A stretch of 47,287 bases of DNA from Caryophanales bacterium UBA6985 (GCA_002450035.1 DJYF01000039.1:1-47287); one strand, 5' to 3'; positions 30,645-39,532 are shown, counted from the stretch's first letter. Notes: a model not told the origin generated them from the sequence alone. Made by a program: numbers and translations.

Positions 30645-30666
30645 AAACTAACCAATTGGTTAGTTA
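30645..30666 (-). terminator. Terminator of tRNA-Glu
   Basis: Perfect arms AACTAACC and GGTTAGTT with loop AATT (30647-30666), followed on the minus strand by TTTTTAAAT. It directly follows the tRNA 3' end. Confidence 0.75.
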
Positions 30667-30674
30667 ATAATCAA

Positions 30675-30751
30675 TGGTGATCCGTACGGGATTTGAACCC
30701 ATGAATGCATGCGTGAAAGGCATGTGTGTTAAACCACTTCACCAACGGACC
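30675..30751 (-). tRNA. tRNA-Glu (anticodon TTC), CCA encoded
   Basis: A 77-nt cloverleaf on the minus strand. Acceptor arms GGTCCGT and ACGGATC pair over 7 bp (one G-T). The anticodon stem is CATGC/GCATG with loop CTTTCAC, giving anticodon TTC (30715-30717). The T arm contains GGTTCAAATCC. The discriminator A and 3' CCA are encoded. Confidence 0.95.
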
Positions 30752-30769
30752 AAATAAAATTACTTGCTC

Positions 30770-30798
30770 AGTATAACAAGTAATAAAAAAATATGCAA
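30770..30798 (-). promoter_or_regulatory. Promoter of tRNA-Glu
   Basis: Minus strand TTGCAT (30793-30798), 17 nt, TATACT (30770-30775), about 20 nt before the tRNA 5' end. Confidence 0.65.
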
Positions 30799-30829
30799 GA
30801 AAAAAGTACTAACTTTTTTGTTAGTACTA
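30799..30829 (-). terminator. Terminator of the leuS operon
   Basis: Arms AGTACTAAC (30805-30813) and GTTAGTACT (30820-30828), six-base loop, then T5-6 on the minus strand. Overlaps the leuS stop. Confidence 0.85.
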
Positions 30830-33241
30830 TTTTACTACAATATTAACTATTCTACCTTTTATAGCAATTACTTTAACTATTTCTTTACCAAATGTATAAT
30901 TTTTAACATTTTCCTCAGCTAAAGCTTTTTCTTTCATTACTTCTTCATTATCATCTTTATTAACAAGAATAGTTGCTCTTAATTTACCATTTACTTGAAC
31001 ACCAATTTCAAGTTCATCATCATGAGTTAATTCTTCATTGAACTTAGGCCATTCTTCAAAAGCAATTGTATTATCATGTCCAAGGAATTGCCATAATTCT
31101 TCGGTAATATGAGGAGCAATTGGATTTAATAGTTTAATAAATCCTTCAGCATATTCTCTTGGAAGAGTTTCTTCTTTATTACATGCATTAACAAATATCA
31201 TGAATTCACTTATTGCTGTATTAAATGAAAGAGATTCAAAGTCAGAAGTAACCTTCTTAACCATCTTATGATACATCTTTTCAAGATTCTTATTTCCTTC
31301 ATCAACAATCTTTGTTTCAGTAATAAGTCTCCATACTCTATCGATAAACTTCTTAGCACCTTCAACACCAGATTTACTCCATGGTTTACTTGCTTCAAGA
31401 GGTCCCATGAACATTAGATATAGTCTTAGAGTATCTGCACCATAATCTCTTACGATATCAGATGGATTAACTACGAATTCTGGGAAACGTTTACCCATCT
31501 TAATTCCATTTTCACCTAAAATCATACCTTGATGAACTAGTTTTTTGAATGGTTCTTTAACTGGAGATAATCCTTTATCATAAAGGTAATTATTCCAGAT
31601 TCTTGAATACATTAAATGTCCAACTGCATGTTCAGGTCCACCCATATAAAGGTCAACTGGCATCCAGTGTTTTAATAATTCTTGATTTGCAAATTCATCA
31701 TTATTATGTGGATCAATATATCTTAGATAATACCAACTTGATCCAGCAGAACCTGGCATTGTTGATGTTTCTCTTATACCTTTAATACCATTTTTATCAT
31801 AATGTTTCCATTCTTCTGCATTTTCAAGTGGAGCCTTTCCATTATGTCCTTGATAATCATCTAATACTGGAAGTACTAGTGGTAATTCTTCATCTGGAAG
31901 TACATAGTCTTTACCATCTTCACCATGAACAATTGGAACTGGTTCTCCCCAGTATCTTTGACGAGCAAAAATCCATTCTCTAAATTTATAATTAACTGTT
32001 CTTCTAGCAATACCTTTTTCAACTAAGAAGTCAGTAATTGCCTCTTTTGCTTCTTCTACAGTTAGACCTGTAAACTTATCTGAATTAATAAGTTTGCAAC
32101 CTTTTCCTAAATAGTCATGTTTTTCAAAAGCATGCTCTGAAACATCTGCGCCATCAATAACTTGAACCATAGGAATATTATGTTCAACAGCATATTCAAA
32201 GTCTCTTTGATCATGAGTTGGAACAGCCATAACTGCACCTGTACCATAGTCTCCTAATACAAAATCTCCTAGGAAAATAGGTACTTCTTCACCATTAATT
32301 GGATTAATTGCTTTAACACCTTTAACTTCAACACCAGATTTACCTTTATTAAGTTCAGTTCTATCCATTGCTGACTTTTTAGCAGTTTCATCAATGTAAG
32401 CTTGAACTTCACTCTTATTTTCAACTCTTGGCATAAGTTCTTGAATTAATTTTCCGTCTGGGGCAATTACAAAGAATGTAATTCCATATACTGTTTCAAT
32501 ACATGTTGTAAAGATAGAGAACTTACCTCCACCTGAGATTTCAACATCCATTTCTACACCAGTTGATTTACCAATCCAGTTTCTTTGCATTTCTTTAGTT
32601 GATTCAGGCCAATCAATTTCATTTAATCCTTCAAGAAGTCTTTCAGCAAATTTAGGTTGATCAATACAAAGTTGTTTCATATTCTTTCTAACAACTGGGA
32701 ATCCACCACGTTCACTCTTTCCATCGATTACTTCATCATTCGAAAGAACTGTACCTAGTTCTTCACACCAGTTAACTGGCATATCAACATATTTTGCGTA
32801 TCCATCATTATATAATTGCTTAAATATCCATTGAGTCCATTTATAGTAATTTGGATCACTTGTTGAGATTGTTCTATCCCAATCAAAATCAAAACCTATT
32901 TCATGTAATTGTTTTGAGAATGTACCAATATTCTTTTCAGTAAATCCAGATGGATGGTTACCAGTTTGAACAGCATATTGTTCAGCAGGTAGTCCAAATG
33001 AATCATATCCCATTGGATGTAATACATTATATCCTTGCATACGTTTCATACGTGAAACTATATCTGTTGCTGTATATCCTTCTGGATGTCCTACATGAAG
33101 ACCTACTCCAGATGGATAAGGGAACATATCTAGAACATAATATTTAGGCTTAGAAAAATCCCAAATATCTGTTTTAAATGTTTTATTATCTTCCCAATAC
33201 TTTTGCCATTTCTTTTCTATTTCTTTAAAATTATATTCCAT
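30827..33241 (-). CDS. leuS: Leucyl-tRNA synthetase
   Basis: An 804-residue class I synthetase. HIGH motif HVGHPEGYTATD near residue 50, a CP1 editing domain with TGAVMAVPTHDQRDFEYA, the REWIFARQRYWGEP segment, and the catalytic loop NGIKMGKRFPEFVVNPSD (KMGKR for KMSKS). A C-terminal anticodon-binding domain and a small TGS-like end (VQVNGKLRA...) follow. The KMGKR variant is seen in a subset of bacterial LeuRS, so it does not suggest inactivity. The start overlaps the stop of the small membrane protein gene (TAATG). The operon is governed by a leucine T-box. Confidence 0.96.
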   Translation of the reverse strand: MEYNFKEIEKKWQKYWEDNKTFKTDIWDFSKPKYYVLDMFPYPSGVGLHVGHPEGYTATDIVSRMKRMQGYNVLHPMGYDSFGLPAEQYAVQTGNHPSGFTEKNIGTFSKQLHEIGFDFDWDRTISTSDPNYYKWTQWIFKQLYNDGYAKYVDMPVNWCEELGTVLSNDEVIDGKSERGGFPVVRKNMKQLCIDQPKFAERLLEGLNEIDWPESTKEMQRNWIGKSTGVEMDVEISGGGKFSIFTTCIETVYGITFFVIAPDGKLIQELMPRVENKSEVQAYIDETAKKSAMDRTELNKGKSGVEVKGVKAINPINGEEVPIFLGDFVLGDYGTGAVMAVPTHDQRDFEYAVEHNIPMVQVIDGADVSEHAFEKHDYLGKGCKLINSDKFTGLTVEEAKEAITDFLVEKGIARRTVNYKFREWIFARQRYWGEPVPIVHGEDGKDYVLPDEELPLVLPVLDDYQGHNGKAPLENAEEWKHYDKNGIKGIRETSTMPGSAGSSWYYLRYIDPHNNDEFANQELLKHWMPVDLYMGGPEHAVGHLMYSRIWNNYLYDKGLSPVKEPFKKLVHQGMILGENGIKMGKRFPEFVVNPSDIVRDYGADTLRLYLMFMGPLEASKPWSKSGVEGAKKFIDRVWRLITETKIVDEGNKNLEKMYHKMVKKVTSDFESLSFNTAISEFMIFVNACNKEETLPREYAEGFIKLLNPIAPHITEELWQFLGHDNTIAFEEWPKFNEELTHDDELEIGVQVNGKLRATILVNKDDNEEVMKEKALAEENVKNYTFGKEIVKVIAIKGRIVNIVVK

Positions 33242-33606
33242 TACTCTTCATCCTTTCTCTTCAAAACTTTTCCTAAAATAGTATATCCTCCAAGAACTAT
33301 AACGGAGAATATACCAACTAACATTGCATATTCAGTTACCATACTCATTTTTAAATCAAAGAAGGCTTTAATATAAATAGGTAAAGTAAATGCAAATGAA
33401 TTAATAATATCAATTATTAATCTTACTTTTTTCTTTTTTCTCTCTCCGAGTTTAAGTTTAAATCTATTCTCTATATATTTAATAGGAACAGATGTTTCTT
33501 TTTCTAAACCTTTTCTTTTATATTTAATAACTGTAATAATTCTTGCTACTACAAATATTGCTAAATAAAAAATCATAAACAGTACTAAATAACCTAATAA
33601 TTTCAT
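33241..33606 (-). CDS. Small membrane protein in the leuS operon
   Basis: A 121-residue protein with helices at about 4-27, 65-84 and 92-113. Between the first two is a basic stretch (KYKRKGLEKETSVPIKYIENRFKLKLGERKKKK), predicted to be cytoplasmic. No family recognised. The ribosome site AAGGAGG is perfect. It is the first gene after the leucine T-box and overlaps the leuS start by 1 nt, so it is expressed under leucine limitation. Its role in leucine metabolism is not evident. Confidence 0.7.
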   Translation of the reverse strand: MKLLGYLVLFMIFYLAIFVVARIITVIKYKRKGLEKETSVPIKYIENRFKLKLGERKKKKVRLIIDIINSFAFTLPIYIKAFFDLKMSMVTEYAMLVGIFSVIVLGGYTILGKVLKRKDEE

Positions 33607-33617
33607 AAATCCTCCTT

Positions 33618-33655
33618 AAAAATAAAAAGATCCCTCATCCAAAGGACGAGAGACC
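33618..33655 (-). terminator. Regulated terminator of the leucine T-box
   Basis: Twelve-bp arms (33629-33640 and 33644-33655, with three G-U pairs), loop of three, then TTTTTATTTTT on the minus strand. The 3' part of the antiterminator (CTCGTCC) forms the 5' arm, the canonical T-box layout. Confidence 0.85.
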
Positions 33656-33809
33656 GTGGTACCACCTTAATTTTTACTTATATGAACTGTAAAGGGTTCA
33701 CCCTAACACATCAAAAAACAAGTTCATAAATCTCCACTTATTAACTTACACCAACCGTTAACTCTCTTTGAAGTATCTAATTTACTACTACTTTTTTATC
33801 ACTTGCTTG
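33618..33809 (-). promoter_or_regulatory. Leucine T-box riboswitch upstream of leuS
   Basis: The minus strand has the T-box core AAGGTGGTACCACGG followed by CTCGTCC and a terminator. The 5' part has AGAGAG, GGTTGGTG and a GAACTTG segment with CTT (33720-33722), a Leu codon followed by a purine, as specifier. The leader is about 190 nt from the predicted start. Uncharged tRNA-Leu would stabilise the antiterminator and permit transcription of the membrane protein gene and leuS. Confidence 0.88.
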
Positions 33810-33815
33810 AAATTG

Positions 33816-33844
33816 ATTATACACACTTAAGGGCTTTTTTTCAA
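33816..33844 (-). promoter_or_regulatory. Promoter of the leucine T-box operon
   Basis: Minus strand TTGAAA (33839-33844), 17 nt, TATAAT (33816-33821). Confidence 0.75.
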
Positions 33845-33854
33845 CATTTTTTTA

Positions 33855-33886
33855 TAATAAAAGAAGGAATATTACTTTCCTTCTTA
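33855..33886 (-). terminator. Terminator of the GH31 gene
   Basis: Arms AAGAAGGAA (33861-33869) and TTCCTTCTT (33877-33885) with a 7-nt loop. The following minus-strand tract (TTATTATAAAA) is only moderately T-rich. Confidence 0.6.
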
Positions 33887-36298
33887 TACTTCAGCCATAT
33901 ATTCAAGTAGTTTTAAGAATAAAGTTACATATTTAGGATTTAGTCCTATCTTAGATAACTTTCTTACTGCTATACGTTTTTCTTGAATAGATGAATTACT
34001 CATTAGTATTTCACCAATTGTATTTTTAACTTTAGTTGCAATTGGTAGGTCATTTAAAATAGATTCTAAGTCATCATTAATTAGACGACCTGCATCAAAT
34101 TCAATATTATCACCCTTACAGTTAACTGTTATTTGTTTTAATGTTGTAAGTGGAGGTAATTCAATTACAAAGTCATTATCATCTAAATATGAATCTGTTT
34201 CTTTAATCTTATCCGTACCACATGTAATACTTATTTGAGATGGTTCATTCATATTTCTAAATCTTAATCTATAACTTCTATAAGGTGGGATAATACCACT
34301 TTTACCTGCTACAGGTCTAATAGAAATAGTTACATTACTCTTTTGATAAACATAATCTATTTCAGTTAAAATATAGAAGTCTTTTTCATATAAAGAGCTT
34401 ATACCATCATCTTCATATAATTCATATGTACAAGAGTCTCCTGGGAATACTTGTATTTCCATATTTCTTGGAGCATCAGTATTATTTAAATCATTTTCAT
34501 CAAGTATTGCCATAGGAATGATTGTTCCTGCTCTTGCAAATACTGGGTAATCTTCGTCTTTATAGAATGTTGTATATCTTCTTCCACCTGTAAATTTTTT
34601 ACCTGTTAAGAAGTCATACCAGACACCTTCTGGTAGTGCAAGTTTAACAATTGATCTATTCATTAGTGGATCTGATTTAGTTGTAATTGGGGCAACTAAT
34701 AATGAAGATCCAAAGTAATATTCATTCTTATATGCTGGTTCATCATATATTTCTGGATTTTGATAATAAAGAGGTTCTACTAATGGAAGACCTACTTTAT
34801 GATATCTATATGCTTCACTATAAAGATAAGGTATTAACTCATGTCTTAGAAGTAAATACTTAGATACTATAGCTTGAGTTTCAATATCCCATTTCCATGG
34901 TTCTCTTTTATAATATCTTCCTTCATCTGCTGCTAATCGAAGTATTGGTGAGAAACATCCAAATTGAACGAATCTTGCAAATAATTCACCATCTTCTGTT
35001 CCATCATAGAAACCACCTATATCATTTGATATCCATGATACACCTATATTTGATGCTTGAGCATTAAAATGTGGTAGTACTTCTAAGTTCTTCCATGATA
35101 CAGCGGTTTGACCTGTATAATGAATTGGATATCTATGAGGTGCTTTTAAAGCATTTCTTGCAAATACTATTCCTCTTCTATTTACTATTTGTTTAAAATC
35201 ATTAAAGTGATAATGAGTTAATGCTCTTAAAGTAGTTAAATCATTAATATTATTATAATCTAACCAAAAGAAGTCTACTCCATAGTTCATAAGAGGATGA
35301 ATAAAATAATCAAAATATGCACTTAGGACATTAACGTTAAATACATTAAATGGAAGTACTCCATTATCTTGTAAGCCAGATGATGCTTTAAATGGAAGAT
35401 AATAGTCTTCTTTAGGACTAATACCTTCTGATGGATTTATTTTAACAGCTAATCTTACATTTCTACCATGTAAGAAGTCTGTCATTCTCTTAGGTCTTTT
35501 AAATAATGTTTCATCAAATGAAAGACCTGACTTCATCTTAGGATTTTTTCTATGCCAATGGTCACCTAGCATAATAACTGAAACTGGAATTCTATTCTTA
35601 GTGAATTTATGAATAAGCATTTCAATTCCTTTGGAATTATATTCTATATTTCTATTCCACCAGTTACCTAGAGCATATCTTGGTATTAAAGGTGGATAAC
35701 CCGTTAAAGTAAAGTAATCCTTAAGACATGCACCAAAGTCTCTTCTATACATGAATACATAAGTATCTATTCTTGTATCATTTCTCTTACCAAGAGATCC
35801 ATCTTCATTAAAGATAAGTGAAGTCGAATCATCAAGAGATACAAATCCATCTACACTATAAAGTCCTCTTTCAACTTTTAGTTTACCAGTTCCACCTAAG
35901 CCATCAAGTGAATAAGCAGAACCACCAAAATTTCTTACTTCAGGATGATGGTAATACCATACTTTATCTGTATTCTTAAGTTCTATTTTTAAATTTGAAT
36001 CAGGTGATAGCTTAGTTCCTTCAAAAGGCATTTCTTTTCTATAGAAAAGTGTGAAATAAGACGTAGACACTGTTAAGAAAGTATTATCATCTTTTGCTTC
36101 AAATTTAACGCTTGGAAACTTTCTAGACATTACAAGTTCAGTTGGTCTATCTTCGAATTCACCTGTTTCAGAATATTCTAGTCTAATAAGCAACTCTGAT
36201 AATATAGTTATTCTATATTTTTTACCTTTAATAATACTATTAACAGGTGGAAGTATTCCGCGATAATCCATTTGAAAATGTTCTTGTAGATTAGCCAT
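33884..36298 (-). CDS. Glycoside hydrolase family 31 protein (alpha-glucosidase-like), altered acid/base site
   Basis: An 804-residue GH31 protein: an N-terminal beta-sandwich (to about 200), a (beta/alpha)8 barrel, and C-terminal beta domains. The nucleophile motif is FFWLDYNN (Asp347). The region that carries the acid/base Asp in GH31 (for example GGDC in YicI) reads HYTGQTAVSW, with Gln397 in its place, and the nearby SHDIGGF reads SNDIGGF. The TIM barrel and substrate loops look intact. The altered acid/base suggests either a different reaction (transglycosylation or an altered leaving group) or loss of activity; this is an inference. No signal peptide, so cytoplasmic. Ribosome site GGTGAT. 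Confidence 0.88.
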   Translation of the reverse strand: MANLQEHFQMDYRGILPPVNSIIKGKKYRITILSELLIRLEYSETGEFEDRPTELVMSRKFPSVKFEAKDDNTFLTVSTSYFTLFYRKEMPFEGTKLSPDSNLKIELKNTDKVWYYHHPEVRNFGGSAYSLDGLGGTGKLKVERGLYSVDGFVSLDDSTSLIFNEDGSLGKRNDTRIDTYVFMYRRDFGACLKDYFTLTGYPPLIPRYALGNWWNRNIEYNSKGIEMLIHKFTKNRIPVSVIMLGDHWHRKNPKMKSGLSFDETLFKRPKRMTDFLHGRNVRLAVKINPSEGISPKEDYYLPFKASSGLQDNGVLPFNVFNVNVLSAYFDYFIHPLMNYGVDFFWLDYNNINDLTTLRALTHYHFNDFKQIVNRRGIVFARNALKAPHRYPIHYTGQTAVSWKNLEVLPHFNAQASNIGVSWISNDIGGFYDGTEDGELFARFVQFGCFSPILRLAADEGRYYKREPWKWDIETQAIVSKYLLLRHELIPYLYSEAYRYHKVGLPLVEPLYYQNPEIYDEPAYKNEYYFGSSLLVAPITTKSDPLMNRSIVKLALPEGVWYDFLTGKKFTGGRRYTTFYKDEDYPVFARAGTIIPMAILDENDLNNTDAPRNMEIQVFPGDSCTYELYEDDGISSLYEKDFYILTEIDYVYQKSNVTISIRPVAGKSGIIPPYRSYRLRFRNMNEPSQISITCGTDKIKETDSYLDDNDFVIELPPLTTLKQITVNCKGDNIEFDAGRLINDDLESILNDLPIATKVKNTIGEILMSNSSIQEKRIAVRKLSKIGLNPKYVTLFLKLLEYMAEV

Positions 36299-36411
36299 TT
36301 TTTATCACCCTACATTCTTCTATTATTAATTTTATCATAAGGTATTTTTATTTTCTATATAGTTTAAGAATAAATGATTAGATAAAAACATATAAAATAT
36401 CCTTAAATCGT

Positions 36412-36440
36412 TTGACTTTTCGGGCTTTTCAGTGTATATT
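36412..36440 (+). promoter_or_regulatory. Promoter of rpsD
   Basis: TTGACT (36412-36417), 17 nt, TATATT (36435-36440). Confidence 0.75.
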
Positions 36441-36446
36441 ACTAAT

Positions 36447-36599
36447 TGCGTAGTTATGGCAGTGGTTTTTTCTAACTATTAATGCGTTTAATTGAAATAA
36501 TCTAGTAACTTAAGACTGCCTTAAGGGAACGAGTTATTAAACACCCTAGTAGAAAGATAAACTTCCTTACTATGATATTAATAGAAAGGAGAATATTAA
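36447..36599 (+). promoter_or_regulatory. Structured 5' leader of rpsD (candidate S4-binding autoregulatory leader)
   Basis: About 150 nt between the predicted start and the ATG, with potential long-range pairing GGCAGT (36458-36463) with ACTGCC (36515-36520), an internal CTTAAG/CTTAAG pair and TAACT/AGTTA. Long structured leaders are bound by S4 in Firmicutes to repress rpsD. No terminator is seen, so control may be translational. The structure was drawn by eye. Confidence 0.5.
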
Positions 36600-37202
36600 A
36601 TGGCAAGATATACTGGTCCTGCATACAAAAAATCTAGAAGATATGGTTTTTCTACATTAGAAAACGGAAAAGATTTAGCTAAAAGAGCTTATGCTCCAGG
36701 TCAACATGGAACTGGAAGAAGAGCTAAAGCTTCTGAATACGGAATCCAATTAAATGAAAAACAAAAAGTAAGATTTATGTATGGTTTAACTGAAAAGCAA
36801 TTTAAGAGATTATTCCAAAAAGCAGCTAAGATGAAAGGTGTTCATGGTGAAAACTTCTTAAAATTACTTGAAGCTAGATTAGACAATGTTGTATATAGAA
36901 TGGGAATGGCTCCAACTAGAAGAGCTTCTAGACAATTAGTTAACCATGGACACATTTTAGTAAATGGTTCTAAAGTAGACATTCCTTCATACGAATTAAC
37001 ACCTGGTGATGTTATTACTGTTAAAGAAAGATCTTTAGAACATCCAGTTATTAAAAATTCAATCGAAGCTAACACTACTGTTGCTCCATTTGTTGAATTT
37101 GATTCTAAGAAATTAACTGGTACTTTCGTAAGATATCCAGAAAGATCTGAATTATCAGCAGAAATTAATGAAGCATTAATCGTTGAATTCTACAACAGAT
37201 AA
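36600..37202 (+). CDS. rpsD: 30S ribosomal protein S4
   Basis: A 200-residue protein with the uS4 sequence: [36 protein letters not shown], then the S4 RNA-binding domain around [34 protein letters not shown]. The N-terminus lacks the zinc-binding cysteines (C- form). It binds 16S rRNA to start 30S assembly and represses its own synthesis in many bacteria. Ribosome site AAAGGAG. It is a single-gene unit with promoter, leader and terminator, as usual for rpsD in Firmicutes. Confidence 0.97.
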   Translation: MARYTGPAYKKSRRYGFSTLENGKDLAKRAYAPGQHGTGRRAKASEYGIQLNEKQKVRFMYGLTEKQFKRLFQKAAKMKGVHGENFLKLLEARLDNVVYRMGMAPTRRASRQLVNHGHILVNGSKVDIPSYELTPGDVITVKERSLEHPVIKNSIEANTTVAPFVEFDSKKLTGTFVRYPERSELSAEINEALIVEFYNR

Positions 37203-37234
37203 TAAAATAAGACTTATTAAAGTCTTATTTTTTT
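37203..37234 (+). terminator. Terminator of rpsD
   Basis: Arms AAATAAGACTT (37205-37215) and AAGTCTTATTT (37220-37230), loop ATTA, then T4G on plus. Confidence 0.85.
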
Positions 37235-37237
37235 GTC

Positions 37238-37267
37238 TTTAAAAAAAGAATAGACTTCTCTATTCTT
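37238..37267 (-). terminator. Terminator of the 37266-39532 gene group
   Basis: Arms AAGAATAG (37246-37253) and CTATTCTT (37260-37267), six-base loop, followed by T7 on the minus strand. Overlaps the stop codon. Confidence 0.8.
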
Positions 37268-37715
37268 AAAATTCAAACTTATGTGTTTCTTTTTCTTTTA
37301 ACAACTTAGATATTATTCTATTTAATTTAATAGTACCATTTAAATTATCTTTGTTTTCTACATTTACTTTATTAGAGATATAAAATCTAATTGTTTGTAA
37401 ATCAGGTACACCTAAAGCACTTAAATATTCTACATACTTATTAGTTAATAAAGATGCTTTAAATAAAGATACTAATTCAGTATCATCTAAAGTATTTAAC
37501 TTTTCATGAATAGTATTTAGAATATCACTTTCAAGTGATAAATATTTATTTAAAATATCGTTCTCATTAGTTTCTTTTAAAGTATTCTTAAATAGTTCTA
37601 GTTCTAGGACATTTAAAAGAGATAATAATTCTTTGAATTGTCCATCATCAAAGTTATAAACATTTGATTCTTTTAAGGAACTAATTATTTGTTTTACTTT
37701 CTCATCTGATACCAT
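37266..37715 (-). CDS. Hypothetical protein, 149 residues
   Basis: An all-helical, mostly soluble protein rich in Leu, Asn, Lys and Glu; no membrane segment, signal peptide or recognised motif. The start MVSDEKVKQIISSLKES and the segment LYKNKY-like repeats of amphipathic helices suggest a helical bundle. It starts directly after the stop of the 37716 gene (TAGATG), with AGAGGA inside that gene, so the two are translated together and may form a complex. I do not recognise a family. Confidence 0.6.
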   Translation of the reverse strand: MVSDEKVKQIISSLKESNVYNFDDGQFKELLSLLNVLELELFKNTLKETNENDILNKYLSLESDILNTIHEKLNTLDDTELVSLFKASLLTNKYVEYLSALGVPDLQTIRFYISNKVNVENKDNLNGTIKLNRIISKLLKEKETHKFEF

Positions 37716-38240
37716 CTATTTTTCCTCTTTCAATTCTCTATTAATTATTGTTGCTATTCTCGATTCATATTCTTTATATGAACCTATAAATACTCTATTG
37801 AAGACTAATAAGTGTCTTCTATTTACTGTTTGATATATTCTTCTATATACTTCATCTATAGCAACTATTCTTGCTTTATTACCATCTTCTTTAGAATACA
37901 ACTTAGTTTTTCTAACGATAGAATTATAATCTTCTACTATTCTATTTAAATCTATAGTAGTGTTATAAATACGTGTTAATTCTTTTTGATTATATGAACT
38001 TGCACCAGTTGTAACCGAAGACATTATTTTATTACGTTCTTCTGTATCATAGTCATCATTTGATGCTATAAATAAATTCATAAAATAATAACCTAATACA
38101 ATTACATTGTTTAAAACATATGGGTCTTTAGTAAATTTTTCTTTACATTCTATACCCTTTTTATCAAGGTCTTTAATAATGGAATATACCCAGTTGAAAT
38201 TTTCTTTATATAGTTTTTGAGTTAAGTTATCAAATTCCAT
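37716..38240 (-). CDS. Hypothetical protein, 174 residues
   Basis: A soluble helical protein with aromatic residues (NFNWVYSIIKDL near the start, VLGYYFMNLFIA near residue 50, RHLLVFNRVFIGSY near the end). The segment at 47-60 is hydrophobic but short for a membrane helix. No family recognised. ATG follows AAAGGTGA. A TATAAT at 38264-38269 could be a local promoter. It is 47 nt after the 38288 gene and immediately before the 37266 gene. Confidence 0.6.
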   Translation of the reverse strand: MEFDNLTQKLYKENFNWVYSIIKDLDKKGIECKEKFTKDPYVLNNVIVLGYYFMNLFIASNDDYDTEERNKIMSSVTTGASSYNQKELTRIYNTTIDLNRIVEDYNSIVRKTKLYSKEDGNKARIVAIDEVYRRIYQTVNRRHLLVFNRVFIGSYKEYESRIATIINRELKEEK

Positions 38241-38287
38241 TTTAATTCACCTTTCTTTCTTAAATTATAACATTAAAAGAAATTGTT

Positions 38288-39532
38288 TTAAATATAGTTA
38301 CCTGATTTATCTTTGCAACCTGATAATCCAGTGAATGAACATACTGTACTTGGAGAAGAAGCTGATACTTGCCAAGTACTTGGTAGATATGCTCTTATAG
38401 CAGTTGATGATGAATCAAAATCACCAAGTTTAGTAATATTATAACCTGCTATCATGAATATATCGTTAGTTAAATATAAATAATATTCAGGTGTTTCTCC
38501 ATCATTCTTAATTAAAATATATCCACGTAATCCATATGTATTACTAAGGTCAGTTTCTACATTATAAATAACTATTGATTTGTTACTTGTATCAAAGTTT
38601 GTTTTTGCTTCTTCATATATTTTATCAACTTCTTCTTTAAAGTCTTTTTTAGATCCATCAGTATTAACTGGTAAATTCATGATATCTGAGCATCCTTTTT
38701 TTGTGTATGATGCACATACTGATGCAAAGTCTAAGTTACCAAGTACACCATAATCAAGATCTCTTATATCATTCTTAGAAAAAGCATTATTGTATAAGTA
38801 TTTAAATAACATATATGAGTCATTATAAACTGTGAAATAATAACTTATATTAGATATATCAGTTGCATCAAGTAATACATATCCTGATAGATCAGAGTCT
38901 TCTAAATTAAAGTTTTTAACATCAGTCATGTAAAAACCAGGATAACGAATTCCATTTAAAGAATCAATCTTCTTTTCTACTGCATGATATGTATCTGCTA
39001 AGTTATTATGAAATACATCTTTTTTAGTTAAGTTATTATTAATAGAAATCTTACCCTTTAACTTGGTAGTTTCTACTTCATTTAAAGACTTAAATATTAT
39101 TTTTAAATATTGAGTCTTACCTGCTTCTATTCCTAAGTTATATTTTAAACTATAATCTCCTGATATACTTTTGTCAGTTATAACATCAGTATATGGTCCT
39201 TCCTTTTTAGAAGAAAATAAAAGTGAAAATACTAGTTTTTCATCTGATATAGCTGACTCAGATAAATTAATTGAATAAGATACTGTTTCTTTATTTTTAT
39301 TCTTAATACTTATTAGTTTTTCAAATGTATTATTAAAAGATATTTCTTCATCAATCATATCCCCTTTAAAATAAGTAACCGTTAATTTTTTATCATTTAA
39401 TTTTAAAGTTTCTACGATATCTGAAGTCTTTTTAAATCCAATTACTGGTATATCTACTTCAAATGGGTTAACAATATATATAATCAATGCAATGATTATT
39501 AGAATCATTAGCAAGATGTTTCTCTTTTTCAT
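38288..39532 (-). CDS. Surface-exposed membrane-anchored protein, 414 residues
   Basis: One N-terminal helix (about 5-23) with KKR before it, so a signal anchor with the rest outside. The extracytoplasmic part begins with beta-rich segments (KLTVTYFKGDMIDEEISF, SYSINLSESAISDEKL), then a helical region, then a second beta-rich part with two Cys pairs (SVCASYTKKGC and STVCSFTGLSGC) that may form disulfides. No family is recognised. Ribosome site AGGTGA. It leads a short group with the two soluble hypotheticals, which may be its cytoplasmic partners or simply neighbours. Confidence 0.65.
   Translation of the reverse strand: MKKRNILLMILIIIALIIYIVNPFEVDIPVIGFKKTSDIVETLKLNDKKLTVTYFKGDMIDEEISFNNTFEKLISIKNKNKETVSYSINLSESAISDEKLVFSLLFSSKKEGPYTDVITDKSISGDYSLKYNLGIEAGKTQYLKIIFKSLNEVETTKLKGKISINNNLTKKDVFHNNLADTYHAVEKKIDSLNGIRYPGFYMTDVKNFNLEDSDLSGYVLLDATDISNISYYFTVYNDSYMLFKYLYNNAFSKNDIRDLDYGVLGNLDFASVCASYTKKGCSDIMNLPVNTDGSKKDFKEEVDKIYEEAKTNFDTSNKSIVIYNVETDLSNTYGLRGYILIKNDGETPEYYLYLTNDIFMIAGYNITKLGDFDSSSTAIRAYLPSTWQVSASSPSTVCSFTGLSGCKDKSGNYI

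Larger units (their letters stand above)
36299..36599. other. Intergenic region between the GH31 gene and rpsD
   Basis: About 300 nt without a protein gene. It holds, on the minus strand, a weak extended -10 (TGATAAAAT, 36329-36337) for the GH31 gene, and on the plus strand the rpsD promoter (36412-36440) and leader (about 36447-36599). Nothing else is visible. Confidence 0.6.

Noticed and set aside
30647..30666. AACTAACCAATTGGTTAGTT palindrome as a TetR-type operator
   Set aside because: It lies directly 3' of tRNA-Glu and is followed by a T run, so a terminator is the simpler reading.
30827..33241. KMGKR instead of KMSKS in LeuRS as a sign of inactivation
   Set aside because: The variant occurs with the following PEF-x-VNPSD context in a subset of normal bacterial LeuRS; the rest is intact.
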